Source: Delftia sp. PS-11
Lineage (GTDB): Bacteria > Pseudomonadota > Gammaproteobacteria > Burkholderiales > Burkholderiaceae_C
Assembly (NCBI RefSeq): GCF_029870285.1
Contig: NZ_JACSYA010000010.1
Coordinates: 96,722-160,721 of the forward strand
Reading direction: 5' to 3'
Length of the DNA stretch: 64,000 nt
The position numbers and the translations under genes are program-made. Each line of letters starts with the position of its first letter. Position 1 is the stretch's first letter. The notes under the pieces were generated by a model that made no database searches, had not been told where the DNA came from, and saw nothing but the letters and a program-made list of their open reading frames with translations. This document shows, in pieces, positions 1-9,700 of this stretch.

Positions 1-698
1 CAGGGCTGTGCATCGTCTCGGGACTGGCCCAGGGCATCGATGCTGCGGCCCATGAAGGCGCGCTGCGCGCTGCGCCACAGGATGCGGGCACGCCCCTGAC
101 CATCGCCGTGGTCGGCACAGGGCTCGATCAGGTCTATCCCAGGCAGCACACGGCACTGGCGCGCGCCATCGCGCAGCAGGGGATGCTTGTCAGCGAATAT
201 CCGCTGGGCAGCGAGCCGCTGCCCTCGCACTTCCCGCAGCGCAACCGCATCATCTCGGGGCTGTCACAGGGCACCCTGGTGGTCGAGGCGGCCCTGCGCT
301 CGGGCTCGCTGATCACGGCACGCATGGCATCCGAACAGGGCCGCGAGGTCTTTGCCATTCCGGGCTCCATCCACGCGCCCCAGGCACGGGGCTGCCATGC
401 GCTGCTGCGCCAGGGCGCCAAGCTCGTGGAAACGGCGCAGGACGTGCTCGACGAACTGCAGGGACTGGCAGCACGCCTGCCGCCTGCGCCAGCCGCTGCC
501 CCGGCCGGCACGGACATGGCGCTGGACAGCGACCCTATCCTGAATGCACTGTCCCACGACCCACTGCCGCTGGACACGCTGATGGACCGCACAGGCATGG
601 ATGCCGCCGCACTGCAGGCCCGCCTGCTGGAGCTGGAGCTCGAAGGCCGCGTCGAACGCATGCCGGGCGGCCTGTACCAGCGGCTGGCCCAGACCTGA
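1..698 (+). CDS. dprA: DNA-processing protein DprA (5' end outside window)
   Basis: DprA/Smf loads RecA onto incoming single-stranded DNA during natural transformation. The reading frame is open from the first bases of the window, before the first ATG at 108, so the gene is cut at its 5' end and about 231 residues remain. The opening segment reads IVSGLAQGIDAAAHEGAL and is followed by GTGLDQVYP and SGSLITARMA, all characteristic of the Rossmann-like DprA core. A C-terminal winged-helix-like segment (from about SHDPLPLDTLMDRTGMD) matches the DML1-like domain of many proteobacterial DprA proteins. It converges on the DUF1631 gene 27 bases downstream. The family call is secure. Confidence 0.95.
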   Translation, partial: GLCIVSGLAQGIDAAAHEGALRAAPQDAGTPLTIAVVGTGLDQVYPRQHTALARAIAQQGMLVSEYPLGSEPLPSHFPQRNRIISGLSQGTLVVEAALRSGSLITARMASEQGREVFAIPGSIHAPQARGCHALLRQGAKLVETAQDVLDELQGLAARLPPAPAAAPAGTDMALDSDPILNALSHDPLPLDTLMDRTGMDAAALQARLLELELEGRVERMPGGLYQRLAQT

Positions 699-722
699 CC
701 GGGACCTGCCGGCCCGCACGGC

Positions 723-742
723 GGCTCAGGGGGAACTGAGCC
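723..742. terminator. Short dyad between convergent dprA and DUF1631 genes
   Basis: GGCTCAG and CTGAGCC form a perfect 7-bp stem with a 6-base loop, and the dyad overlaps the stop codon of the minus-strand gene. There is no clear T-run on either side, so function as an intrinsic terminator is only possible. Confidence 0.3.
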
Positions 743-3122
743 TCTCGGGATTGGCCTGGATCTTCTGCAGCGCATCGCGCGTGGCACGCACGGTCAGCGC
801 CTCCTCATCATGCACGGACAGCAGGCCGGACTGCAGGTAGGCAGCCATGCGCTTGAGCTGCAGCAGATGGCAGCTGCCATCGAGCGCCGCAAACAGGTGC
901 AGCTGCTTGCGGCTGCTGCGCCAGACATACTGGACCTGCACGCGGGCGCCGTTGTGGTCCAGCGTGAACCAGCGACCAGGTTCCAGGGACTGGGCCCAGC
1001 CGAGCATGACCGCCTCGACCGGCGCATTCGTGTTCGGGATGACGTTGAGGCCCGCCGTGTCCACGCCCAGAATCATCTCGATGTTCTCGGGCGACAGCGG
1101 CATGTCCTCGTCCAGCTGGCCATCATCACGGATGTACTGCTCCAGTTGCGCGAGCCGCTGGGCCATGGCCTCGATGCGCGCAGGCGCGATGGCTGCGGTC
1201 TTGGACACGAAGGCCTCTGCCAGGGTATCGGTGACGCGCTTGATGCGCGCTGACTGCGCATCGCCGGTGACCCCGATCAGCGCCAGCCCCTCGCGCAGCG
1301 TCTGCAGCAGTGCGGGCAGCGTCTGGATCACGCGCGAACGCTCCTGGCGCGTGGGCTTGGCGCTGGCGGCCCAGACCAGCTCGCTGGCGGCCTGCTTGAA
1401 GCGCATGGTGCGCGGGTCCTTGGGTCCGTGGCGCACGGCGGCCAGGGCCAGCACCTCGGTCCAGGACTTGAACAGGAACTCGCGTATCTCCTCTCGCACC
1501 GGCATGTCGGTCAGCAGATGGCGCAGCTCGATCGTGTACTGGATGGCCAGGGTTTCCTTTTGCTCGACCTGCTGGGCCACGGTGGCAATGCGGGCTGCCG
1601 CCTTGGCCTGCGTCAGGTCGCGGGCCAGAAACTCTTCGAACTCACGCAGCACGAGCACGAACACCTTCTGGCCCGTTTCAGGGTATTGCTCGATGACCTG
1701 GACGATGCGCCGGATTTCAGCCTCCAGCGCGCTGCCGCCAATGGTGGCCGTATCAAAGCCCATCACGCACGAGCCCAGGCGGTCGATCAGCAGCCGGGCC
1801 GGATGGCGCAGATTGCTGAAGAACTCCGGCTCGGCCAGCGCCACGCGCAGCACCGGTACCTGCAGCCGGGCAAACCACACGCGTATCGATGGCGGAATGC
1901 GGTCTTCGCTGAGAATGCTCTGGAACATCAGCGCCACCACCTCGATGGTCGCCTTCTCCGCCGTCGTCGCGGCCTTGCGCTTGAGGTCCACCGCGCGCTC
2001 GCGCACCTGGACCGCCAGCTGGCCCAGCGCCGCGGGACTGTAGTCCATGGGCGGGGAGGTCAGCCCCTGGGCCAGTGCCTGCTGGTATTGCGTCTGGGCA
2101 ACGACCCGCTGCTCCAGCAGGGCCTGGGCCAGCGCAGCAGAGGCTGGCGCCTGGGACGATGGCGCAGGCACACCGGGCATGAGCCCGGAAACGCCCACGC
2201 TGGGCTGTGTCAGCAGCCGGCGCAGCTGGTTGACCACTTCATGGGCACGGTGCCGGGCCCGGGCCAGACTGGTCATGCCTGCAGGCATCTGGGCTGCTGC
2301 GCCCTGCAAAGGAGCATCCCCGGCCGCCGCTGCATAAGCCGACGACACAGGCTCCGCCGACGGCGGGGCTGCTGCAGTGCCCCCGGAGCCGGCACTGGCG
2401 CCCAGCCCCATGGCACGGGTGGACAGACCGGTTTCGGAGCGGCGCACGCGCATGGCCACGTCCTGGGAGCGGGTAACGCCCTGGCTGTCGAGCAGCTCGT
2501 GGATGGACTTGTACTGGGCCACCAGCAGTGGCGCCAGCGCGAACTGCAGCGGGTCCATCACGCGCTGCAGGTCGCCGCGCAGCAGGCCGCAGGCCATCCA
2601 TTGCTCGACCAGGCGCAGGCAGACAAATTCGCTGCGCAGGATGTCATCTGAGGCCAATTCGCGGCCTTCGACCAGTTGCAAGCGCAGGCGCAGCGTCTCG
2701 AAAGCGGCACCCGTGGATTCGCCCATGGCCAGCGCCATGCGCGACGCCAGAATCTTGTTCTCAACCACATCGTCGCCAAGCAGCTCGAAGCTCAGCGGTG
2801 GGGGTACCGAAGCAGGCGCCGGGGCGGCAGGCGCGGGCGCAGCCTGCCCCTGCTGCAAGGCTGCCTGCAACGCCTTCAGGCTGGTGCGCAGCCATTCGGA
2901 CTGGCATTCACGGTAGCTGGTCCAGGCTTCACGGCGCTCCTGCATTTCGCGCTGGGTGCCGACCGCAGCCGCCTGCTGGGCCATGTATTCCAGCAACTGA
3001 TCCGCCACGGCCGGCAGCCCGGCGCACAGGCCCTGGAGCCAATGCAAACGCGCCTGCAGACCCAGCGGATGCGGGGCGGCTGCAGGCGCGTTGGAGGGCA
3101 ATGGCAACGAGGTCATGCCCAT
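726..3122 (-). CDS. DUF1631 family protein
   Basis: A 798-residue cytoplasmic protein of the DUF1631 family, common in Beta- and Gammaproteobacteria and without a settled function. The family-typical C-terminal part is visible as MLGWAQSLEPGRWFTLDHNG followed by a strand-rich segment (VQVQYVWRSSRKQLHLFA) that resembles a PilZ-like barrel; that resemblance is my inference. The central part is long and helical, with Ala/Pro-rich linkers around residues 90-110 and 235-270. There is no signal peptide or membrane segment. It lies 47 bases downstream of secF in the same direction and may be co-transcribed, although a weak promoter-like pair (TTTCAT, 17 bases, TTATAG on the minus strand) sits in the gap. 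An alternative ATG lies two codons in. Confidence 0.85.
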   Translation of the reverse strand: MGMTSLPLPSNAPAAAPHPLGLQARLHWLQGLCAGLPAVADQLLEYMAQQAAAVGTQREMQERREAWTSYRECQSEWLRTSLKALQAALQQGQAAPAPAAPAPASVPPPLSFELLGDDVVENKILASRMALAMGESTGAAFETLRLRLQLVEGRELASDDILRSEFVCLRLVEQWMACGLLRGDLQRVMDPLQFALAPLLVAQYKSIHELLDSQGVTRSQDVAMRVRRSETGLSTRAMGLGASAGSGGTAAAPPSAEPVSSAYAAAAGDAPLQGAAAQMPAGMTSLARARHRAHEVVNQLRRLLTQPSVGVSGLMPGVPAPSSQAPASAALAQALLEQRVVAQTQYQQALAQGLTSPPMDYSPAALGQLAVQVRERAVDLKRKAATTAEKATIEVVALMFQSILSEDRIPPSIRVWFARLQVPVLRVALAEPEFFSNLRHPARLLIDRLGSCVMGFDTATIGGSALEAEIRRIVQVIEQYPETGQKVFVLVLREFEEFLARDLTQAKAAARIATVAQQVEQKETLAIQYTIELRHLLTDMPVREEIREFLFKSWTEVLALAAVRHGPKDPRTMRFKQAASELVWAASAKPTRQERSRVIQTLPALLQTLREGLALIGVTGDAQSARIKRVTDTLAEAFVSKTAAIAPARIEAMAQRLAQLEQYIRDDGQLDEDMPLSPENIEMILGVDTAGLNVIPNTNAPVEAVMLGWAQSLEPGRWFTLDHNGARVQVQYVWRSSRKQLHLFAALDGSCHLLQLKRMAAYLQSGLLSVHDEEALTVRATRDALQKIQANPERLSSP

Positions 3123-3169
3123 GAGTGTAAGCCGGCTATAACGAGTACATATGCTTACATGAAACGACC

Positions 3170-4120
3170 TCAGACCGTGGCCCCGGCATTGGGATCATTG
3201 GGGTCATGCGAGGCCTTGGGCGACTTGACCAGATCCTCGCGCTTGACGCCCAGCCACATGGCAATCGCGGCCGCCACGAACACCGAAGAATAGATGCCGA
3301 ACAGGATGCCGATGGTCAGCGCCAGCGCAAAGTAGTGCAGGCTGGGGCCGCCAAAGAAGAACATGGACAGCACCATGGCCTCGGTCGAGGCGTGGGTGAT
3401 GATGGTGCGGCTCATGGTGCTGGTGATGGCGTGGTCGATCACCTCGGTGGTGCTGAGCTTGCGGAACTTGCGGAAGGCCTCGCGGATCCGGTCGAAGATC
3501 ACCACCGACTCATTGACCGAGTAGCCCAGCACGGCCAGCACGCCAGCCAGCACCGACAGCGAAAACTCCCACTGGAAGAAGGCGAAAAAGCCCAGGATGA
3601 TGACCACGTCGTGCAGGTTGGCGATCACCGCCGCCACGCCGAACTTCCACTCGAAGCGCATGGCCAGGTAGATCACGATGCCCAGCACCACGAAGCCCAG
3701 GGCCATGAGGCCGTTGTGCATGAGCTCGTCGCCCACCTGCGGGCCCACGAATTCCGTGCGCCGCAGCGTGACCTCGGCATCCTCGGCCTTGAGCGCAGCG
3801 AGCACTTGCTCGCTTTGCTGCGCAGAGGTCACGTCCTTTTGCACGGGCAGGCGGATCATCACATCGCGCGAGGTGCCGAAATTCTGCACCGTGACGTCGC
3901 TGTAACCGAGCTTGGAGACGGTATCGCGCACCTTGGCGATGTCGGCGGTCTGCGTGTAGGCGACCTCCATCACGGTGCCGCCCGTGAACTCCACGGACAG
4001 GTGCAGGCCGCGCGTGACCAGGAAGAACACGGCCAGCGCGAAGGTAATGAAGGAGACCGCGTTGAGCACCAACGCGTACTTCATGAAGGGGATGTCTTTG
4101 CGGATGCGGAAGAATTCCAT
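3170..4120 (-). CDS. secF: Protein translocase subunit SecF
   Basis: SecF is the inner-membrane partner of SecD in the SecDF-YajC complex, which uses the proton gradient to pull secreted proteins through SecYEG. Its 316 residues are near the usual length. The first membrane helix is at about residues 14-37. It is followed by the family signature VEFTGGTVMEV (43-53), then a periplasmic domain, FVGPQVGDEL (124-133), and a group of helices holding the conserved SVNESVVIFDRIRE segment (about 201-214). The gene starts 13 bases after secD, so the two are co-transcribed. Confidence 0.97.
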   Translation of the reverse strand: MEFFRIRKDIPFMKYALVLNAVSFITFALAVFFLVTRGLHLSVEFTGGTVMEVAYTQTADIAKVRDTVSKLGYSDVTVQNFGTSRDVMIRLPVQKDVTSAQQSEQVLAALKAEDAEVTLRRTEFVGPQVGDELMHNGLMALGFVVLGIVIYLAMRFEWKFGVAAVIANLHDVVIILGFFAFFQWEFSLSVLAGVLAVLGYSVNESVVIFDRIREAFRKFRKLSTTEVIDHAITSTMSRTIITHASTEAMVLSMFFFGGPSLHYFALALTIGILFGIYSSVFVAAAIAMWLGVKREDLVKSPKASHDPNDPNAGATV

Positions 4121-4133
4121 GGTGTTCTCCCTT

Positions 4134-6053
4134 TCAGTGGTTGGCGTCGGCGCTGCCGGCGGAGTTCCTGGTGGTCACGGAACGCAGCTGGCTGCTGTCC
4201 TCGGGCTTCCAGACCTGGCCGATGGAGACGCTCTTGAGCTTCTTGCGGCGGCCATACCAGAGGTTGACCAGGCCGCGCGAGAAGAACACGGCCGAGAACA
4301 TGCTGGTCAGGATGCCGATGCAGTGCACGACGGCAAAGCCGCGCACCGGGCCGGAGCCGAAGGCCAGCAGGGCCAGGCCCGCGATCAGCGTGGTCACGTT
4401 CGAGTCCAGGATGGTGTGCCAGGCGTTTTCATAGCCCGCGTGGATGGCGGCCTGCGGCGAGGCGCCGCCGCGCAGCTCTTCGCGGATGCGCTCGTTGATC
4501 AGCACGTTGGAGTCGATGGCCACGCCCAGCGCCAGCGCCATGGCGGCGATGCCGGGCAGGGTCAGCGTGGCCTGCAGCATGGACAGAATGGCCAGCAGCA
4601 GCAGCACGTTGACCGACAGTGCCACCGTGGAGATCACGCCGAACAGCAGGTAGTACACGCACATGAAGGCGGCAATGGCCACCAGGCCCCAGACCACGGA
4701 GTGGATGCCGCGGTTGATGTTGTCGGCGCCCAGGCTGGGGCCGATGGTGTATTCCTCGATGATCTCCATGGGAGCGGCCAGCGAGCCGGCGCGCAGCAGC
4801 AGGGCCGTGTCGTTGGCTTCCGAGGTGGTCATGCGGCCGGAGATCTGCACACGCCCGCCGCCGATCTCGGTGCGGATCACGGGTGCCGTCACGACCTCGC
4901 CCTTGCCCTTCTCGAACAGGATGATGGCCATGCGCTTGCCCACGTTGTCGCGCGTGATGTCCTTGAAGATGCGCGCGCCCTTGGCATCCAGCACCAGGTT
5001 GACCGTGGGCTCCTGGGTCTGGCTGTCGAAGCCGGGCTGCGCATCGGTCAGGTTCTCGCCGGTCAGCACGACCTGCTTTTGCACGATCACGGCCTGGCCA
5101 TTGCGATCCAGGTACTTCTCGGCGCCGAAGGGCACGGGGCCCGAGCCCATCTCGGCGCCGCGCGCCTCGCTGGACTCATCGACCAGACGCACTTCCAGCG
5201 TGGCCGTGCGGCCCAGGATGTCCTTGGCCTTGGCGGTATCCTGCACGCCGGGCAGCTGCACGACGATGCGGTCCAGGCCCTGCTGCTGGATCACGGGCTC
5301 GGCCACGCCAAGTTCGTTGATCCGGTTGTGCAGCGTGACGATGTTCTGCTTGAGCGCCTGCTCCTGCACCTTGCGCAGGGCCTCGGGCTTGATGGTGGCG
5401 CGCAGCTTGAAGCCCGAGCCATCGGGCTCGGCGGCGGAAGCCAGGTCCGGGAACTGGTCGGAGATCAGGTTGCGCGCGGCCGTCAGCGTGGCCTCGTCGC
5501 GCACACGGATCTCGACGGTGTTGCCGTCGCGCGAGACGCCGCCATGGCGGATGTTCTTGTCGCGCAGCGTGGTGCGCAGGTCGCCCGCAAAGGAGTCGGC
5601 CTTCTTGGTCAAGGCCGCAGCCATGTCCACCTGCAGCATGAAGTGCACGCCGCCGCGCAAATCCAGGCCCAGATACATGGGCTTGGCGCCAATGCCGGCC
5701 AGCCACTGGGGCGAACGCGAAACCAGGTTCAGGGCGACGATGTAGGCCGGATCGGAGGCATCAGGAATCAGGGCCTTCTGGATCACATCCTTGGCCTTGA
5801 GCTGCTCGTCGGGCGTGTTGAAGCGCGCACGCACGGAAGTGCCCTCCAGCGTCAGCACATCCGGCTTGACGCCTGCGGCCTGCAGGGCCGCCTCCACCTT
5901 TTGCAGCACCGCGTTATCCACCTTGACGGTGGCCTTGGCGGAGGAAACCTGTACGGCAGGCGCCTCGCCGAAAAAATTAGGCAGGGTGTACAGCACCCCC
6001 ACCAGCAGCGCGATCACGATGATCGCGTATTTCCAGACCGGATATCGGTTCAT
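4134..6053 (-). CDS. secD: Protein translocase subunit SecD
   Basis: SecD is the larger subunit of the SecDF accessory translocon. It has an N-terminal membrane helix (about residues 8-24), a large periplasmic P1 region, and five further helices in the C-terminal third. The diagnostic LGLDLRGGVH motif is at residues 128-137. The conserved C-terminal pattern (AIDSNVLINERIREE, then VTTLIAGLALLAFGSGPVRGFAV) is intact. At 639 residues it is slightly longer than the E. coli protein. The gene follows yajC by 83 bases and precedes secF by 13, the standard order. Confidence 0.97.
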   Translation of the reverse strand: MNRYPVWKYAIIVIALLVGVLYTLPNFFGEAPAVQVSSAKATVKVDNAVLQKVEAALQAAGVKPDVLTLEGTSVRARFNTPDEQLKAKDVIQKALIPDASDPAYIVALNLVSRSPQWLAGIGAKPMYLGLDLRGGVHFMLQVDMAAALTKKADSFAGDLRTTLRDKNIRHGGVSRDGNTVEIRVRDEATLTAARNLISDQFPDLASAAEPDGSGFKLRATIKPEALRKVQEQALKQNIVTLHNRINELGVAEPVIQQQGLDRIVVQLPGVQDTAKAKDILGRTATLEVRLVDESSEARGAEMGSGPVPFGAEKYLDRNGQAVIVQKQVVLTGENLTDAQPGFDSQTQEPTVNLVLDAKGARIFKDITRDNVGKRMAIILFEKGKGEVVTAPVIRTEIGGGRVQISGRMTTSEANDTALLLRAGSLAAPMEIIEEYTIGPSLGADNINRGIHSVVWGLVAIAAFMCVYYLLFGVISTVALSVNVLLLLAILSMLQATLTLPGIAAMALALGVAIDSNVLINERIREELRGGASPQAAIHAGYENAWHTILDSNVTTLIAGLALLAFGSGPVRGFAVVHCIGILTSMFSAVFFSRGLVNLWYGRRKKLKSVSIGQVWKPEDSSQLRSVTTRNSAGSADANH

Positions 6054-6136
6054 GATCGCGCTCTTTTGCAGTCAGCAACGCACAAAGGGTATGCAGCCGC
6101 TGACGCAGCGCATACCCACAAGACAAAAGGAAGCGC

Positions 6137-6469
6137 TTACTTGAGCGTGTCCTTGGGCAGCACCTGCACCACGGCGCTGCGCTGGATCTGGATCTCGACG
6201 CCCGAGGCGATCTCGATGTGCAGGAACTGCTCGGACAGGCGGGTCACGCGGCCGATGATGCCGCCGGCCGTCGCCACTTCGTCACCCTTAGCCAGGGCTT
6301 CGACCATGGCTCGGTGCTCCTTCTGGCGCTTCATCTGCGGGCGGATCATCACGAAGTACAGCACCACAAACATCAGCGCCAGCGGCGCCATGCCCATCAA
6401 CTGCGACATGAAGTCGCCACCGGCGGCGGCTGCGGGAGCGGTCTGGGCGAAAGCGGAAGAAATAAACAC
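6137..6469 (-). CDS. yajC: Sec translocon accessory protein YajC (GTG start)
   Basis: A small single-pass membrane protein that associates with SecDF. I place the start at the GTG at 6469, giving 110 residues beginning VFISSAFAQ, because a GGAG sits 8 bases upstream and the length then matches the family. The frame stays open up to 6526, but that 19-residue extension is Arg/Pro-rich and unlike YajC. One hydrophobic helix (MAPLALMFVVLYFVMI) is followed by the typical RPQMKRQKEHRAMVEAL and the GDEVATAGGIIGRV beta-rich domain. In many proteobacteria tgt lies directly upstream; here the upstream neighbour is the unrelated indolepyruvate oxidoreductase gene. Confidence 0.93.
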   Translation of the reverse strand: MFISSAFAQTAPAAAAGGDFMSQLMGMAPLALMFVVLYFVMIRPQMKRQKEHRAMVEALAKGDEVATAGGIIGRVTRLSEQFLHIEIASGVEIQIQRSAVVQVLPKDTLK

Positions 6470-6768
6470 GGGCAAGACTCCAGGATCGGAAGGTCGGAAA
6501 GAGGGTCGCCGCGGGCTGCGGCACAAGGCCGGCCCGCTGGAGAACGGAGCATTGTATGCGTCAGCCCTGGCCCCGCCGGCTGCCGGGTTCCGGCGGCAAC
6601 GGGTTTTTGGGCGACGATGGCTGCAACTGGCAGCAATCTGCCGTTTTTAAAGGGAGGGGGCGCGGTTTTTCGTGATTTTTGTGCCCGGCTTGCATGGCAG
6701 ATGCAGGGGCGCGGGCCATGGGACCGCGCGCTTTGCGGCCCCATGGCGCCATCTTACAGGATGGCCTC
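6470..6768. other. Intergenic region upstream of yajC
   Basis: About 300 bases between the end of the oxidoreductase gene and the yajC start. It holds the candidate yajC -10 element and a 6-bp dyad (GCCATC/GATGGC, 6748-6765) just after the oxidoreductase stop, without a T-run. I see no supported gene here. Confidence 0.6.
6551..6556 (-). promoter_or_regulatory. Candidate -10 element for yajC-secDF
   Basis: TACAAT on the minus strand, about 80 bases before the yajC start codon, is the best -10 match in the gap. No good -35 is visible at the usual distance, so this is tentative. Confidence 0.35.
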
Positions 6769-9700
6769 TCAGGCGGACTGGGTGCTCCAGCGCGCCATCA
6801 GGGCTTGCCACTGGGTGCGGGCCGCCGCCAGGTGGCGCTCCTTGACATGGCCATAGCCCCGGATGCCTTCGGGGATGCTGGCGATTTCCACGGCCAGCGC
6901 CAGGCGCTCGGGCGTCAGTGCAGGCAACAGGCCCTCGATGCACTGGCGGTACTCCTGGATCAGGGCCCGCTCGGTACGCCGCTCCTCGGTGCGGCCGAAG
7001 GGATCCAGCGCCGTGCCGCGCAGGCCCTTCATCTTGGCCAGCACCTGCATGGCTTTGTGCATCCAGGGGCCGTAGGCCTTCTTGACCAGATGGCCCTGCT
7101 CATCCTTGTTCGCCGAGGACGGCGGCGCCAGATGGTGGACGACGCGGTAGTCGCCCTCGAACATGTCCTGCAGGCGCCGGGTGAAGGCCGGGTCCGTGTG
7201 CAGGCGCGCGACCTCGTACTCGTCCTTGTAGGCCATGAGCTTGAACAGGTAGCGCGCCACGGCCTGCGACAGGCGCGTGCCCTGACCCAGAGCGCGCTCG
7301 GCGGCCTCGACCTTCCCGACAAACGCCTGGTATTGGGCTGCATAGGCAGCGTCCTGGTAGCCCGTGAGGAACTCCACGCGCCTGGCCACCATCTCGGCCA
7401 GCGAGGGCTGCTTGACGATCTGAATGACCTGGGCTGTCTGGAACAGCGCGCGCACAGCGGCCAGGTCATGGGCGCAGCGCCGTCCCCATTCAAAGGCGGC
7501 CTTGTTGTTGTCGGCCTGCACGCCGTTGAGTTCGATGGCCCGCATCAGCGCGGCATGCGACAGCGGCACGCGGCCCTTTTGCCAGGCGTAGCCCAGAATC
7601 AGCGGATTGGTGTAGATGCTGTCGCCCAGCAGTTGCACGGCCACCTGCTCGGCATCGAAGCTGCCCAGCAATTGAGGCCCCACGGCCTGCACCAGCGCCT
7701 GGGCGCAGCGGTCATTGGGCGCCTGCCAGTCGGGGTTGCCCACGAAGGCGGCGGTCGGCGAGCCATGGGTGTTGAGCGCCACGAAGGTGCGGCCCGGCTG
7801 CATCACGGCCATGGTGGTGGGCGTGGCCGCGACGATGGGGTCGCAGCCGATGACCAGGTCGGCCTTGGCAGTGTCCACCTTGGTGGTGTAGATGGCATCG
7901 GGGCGGTTGGCGATCTGGATGTGGCTCCAGGTCGAGCCGCCCTTTTGCGCCAGCCCGGCTGCGTCCTGGGTGATCACGCCCTTGCCTTCGAGGTGGGCGG
8001 CCATGCCCAGCAGCGAGCCAATGGTGATCACGCCCGTGCCGCCGACGCCGGCCACCACGATGCCCCAGGCCTGCTCGGCCACGGGCAGCACGGGATCGGG
8101 GATATGGGGCAGCACCGACAGATCGCCCTTCTTTTCCTTCCTGGGCTTCTTGAGCTGGCCGCCCTCGACCGTGACGAAGCTGGGGCAAAAGCCCTTGACG
8201 CAGGAGTAGTCCTTGTTGCAGGTGTTCTGGTTGATGCGGCGCTTGCGGCCGAACTCGGTCTCCACGGGCTCGACCGACAGGCAGTTGGACTGCACGGAGC
8301 AGTCGCCGCAGCCTTCGCAGACCAGCTCGTTGATGACCACGGTCTTGTCGGGCGTGGCCATGGTGCCGCGCTTGCGGCGGCGGCGCTTTTCGGTGGCGCA
8401 GGTCTGGTCGTAGATGATGGCCGTGCAGCCCTTGATTTCGCGGAACTCGCGCTGGATGCGGTCGAGTTCGTCGCGGTGGTGCACGGTCACGCCTTTTGCC
8501 AGCGGCGCGCCGTCGTACTTGGCAGGCTCGTCGGTGACGATGACCAGCCGGACCACACCCTCGGACTGGAGGCTGTTCATGATCTGCAGCACGGAGTGGC
8601 CCTCGGGGCGCTCGCCCACGCGCTGGCCGCCGGTCATGGCGACCGCGTCGTTGTACAGCAGCTTGTAGGTGATGTTGACGCCCGCCGCGATGCTCTGGCG
8701 GATGGCCAGCAGGCCGCTGTGGAAGTAAGTGCCGTCGCCCAGGTTGGCGAAAACATGGGCGTCCTTGGTGAACGGCGCCTGCCCCACCCAGGTCACGCCC
8801 TCGCCGCCCATCTGTGTGAAGGTGCTGGTGGAGCGGTCCATCCAGACCGTCATGTAGTGGCAGCCGATGCCGGCCACGGCGCGGCTGCCCTCAGGCACGC
8901 GGGTGCTGGTGTTGTGCGGACAGCCGCTGCAAAACCATGGCACGCGGTCGCCCGTGGACTGCTCCTTCGCGGTCTTGAGCGCGGCTTCGCGCGCGTCCAG
9001 CACCGCGATGCGCTCGTGCATGCGCCGCTCGATGTGCTCAGGCACGCCCAGCTTGGTCAGGCGCTGGGCGATGGCGCGCGCGATGATGGCGGGCGTCAGG
9101 TCGGCGTTGGGGCGCAGCAGCCAGTCCTGGCTGGGGTTGGGCACGGACCACTCGCCGCCGTGCTCGTCCGAGAACTTGCCGACCACATTGGGCCGCACAT
9201 CAGAGCGCCAGTTGTACAGCTCTTCCTTGATCTGGTACTCGATGACCTGGCGCTTTTCCTCAACGACCAGGATTTCCTGCAGCCCGCGCGCGAAGTCGCG
9301 CGTGATCGTGGCCTCCAGCGGCCAGACCACGTTGACCTTGTGCACGCGGATGCCCAGCTGGCGGCAGGTGTCGTCGTCCAGGCCCAGGTCGGCCAGCGCC
9401 TGGCGCATGTCGTTGTAGGCCTTGCCGCTGGCGATCAGGCCGAAACGGTCGTCGGGACCGGCAATGACGTTGTGGTTGAGCCGGTTGGCGCGCACATAGG
9501 CCAGGGCGGCATACCACTTGTAGTTCATCAGCCGCTGCTCCTGCTCCAGCGGCGCATCGGGCCAGCGGATATGCAGGCCGCCGGGCGGCATCTGAAAGTC
9601 CTCGGGCAGGACAATATTGACGCGGTCAGGGTCCACCGAGATGCTGGCAGAGGATTCGACCACCTCCTGGATGGTCTTCATGCCCGACCACAGCCCCGAA

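Noticed and set aside
3975..6650. A plus-strand open frame of 891 codons opposite secD/secF
   Set aside because: It is a shadow: His/Gly/Gln-rich composition, no family motif, and secD/secF on the other strand are unambiguous. Long antisense frames are expected at this GC content.
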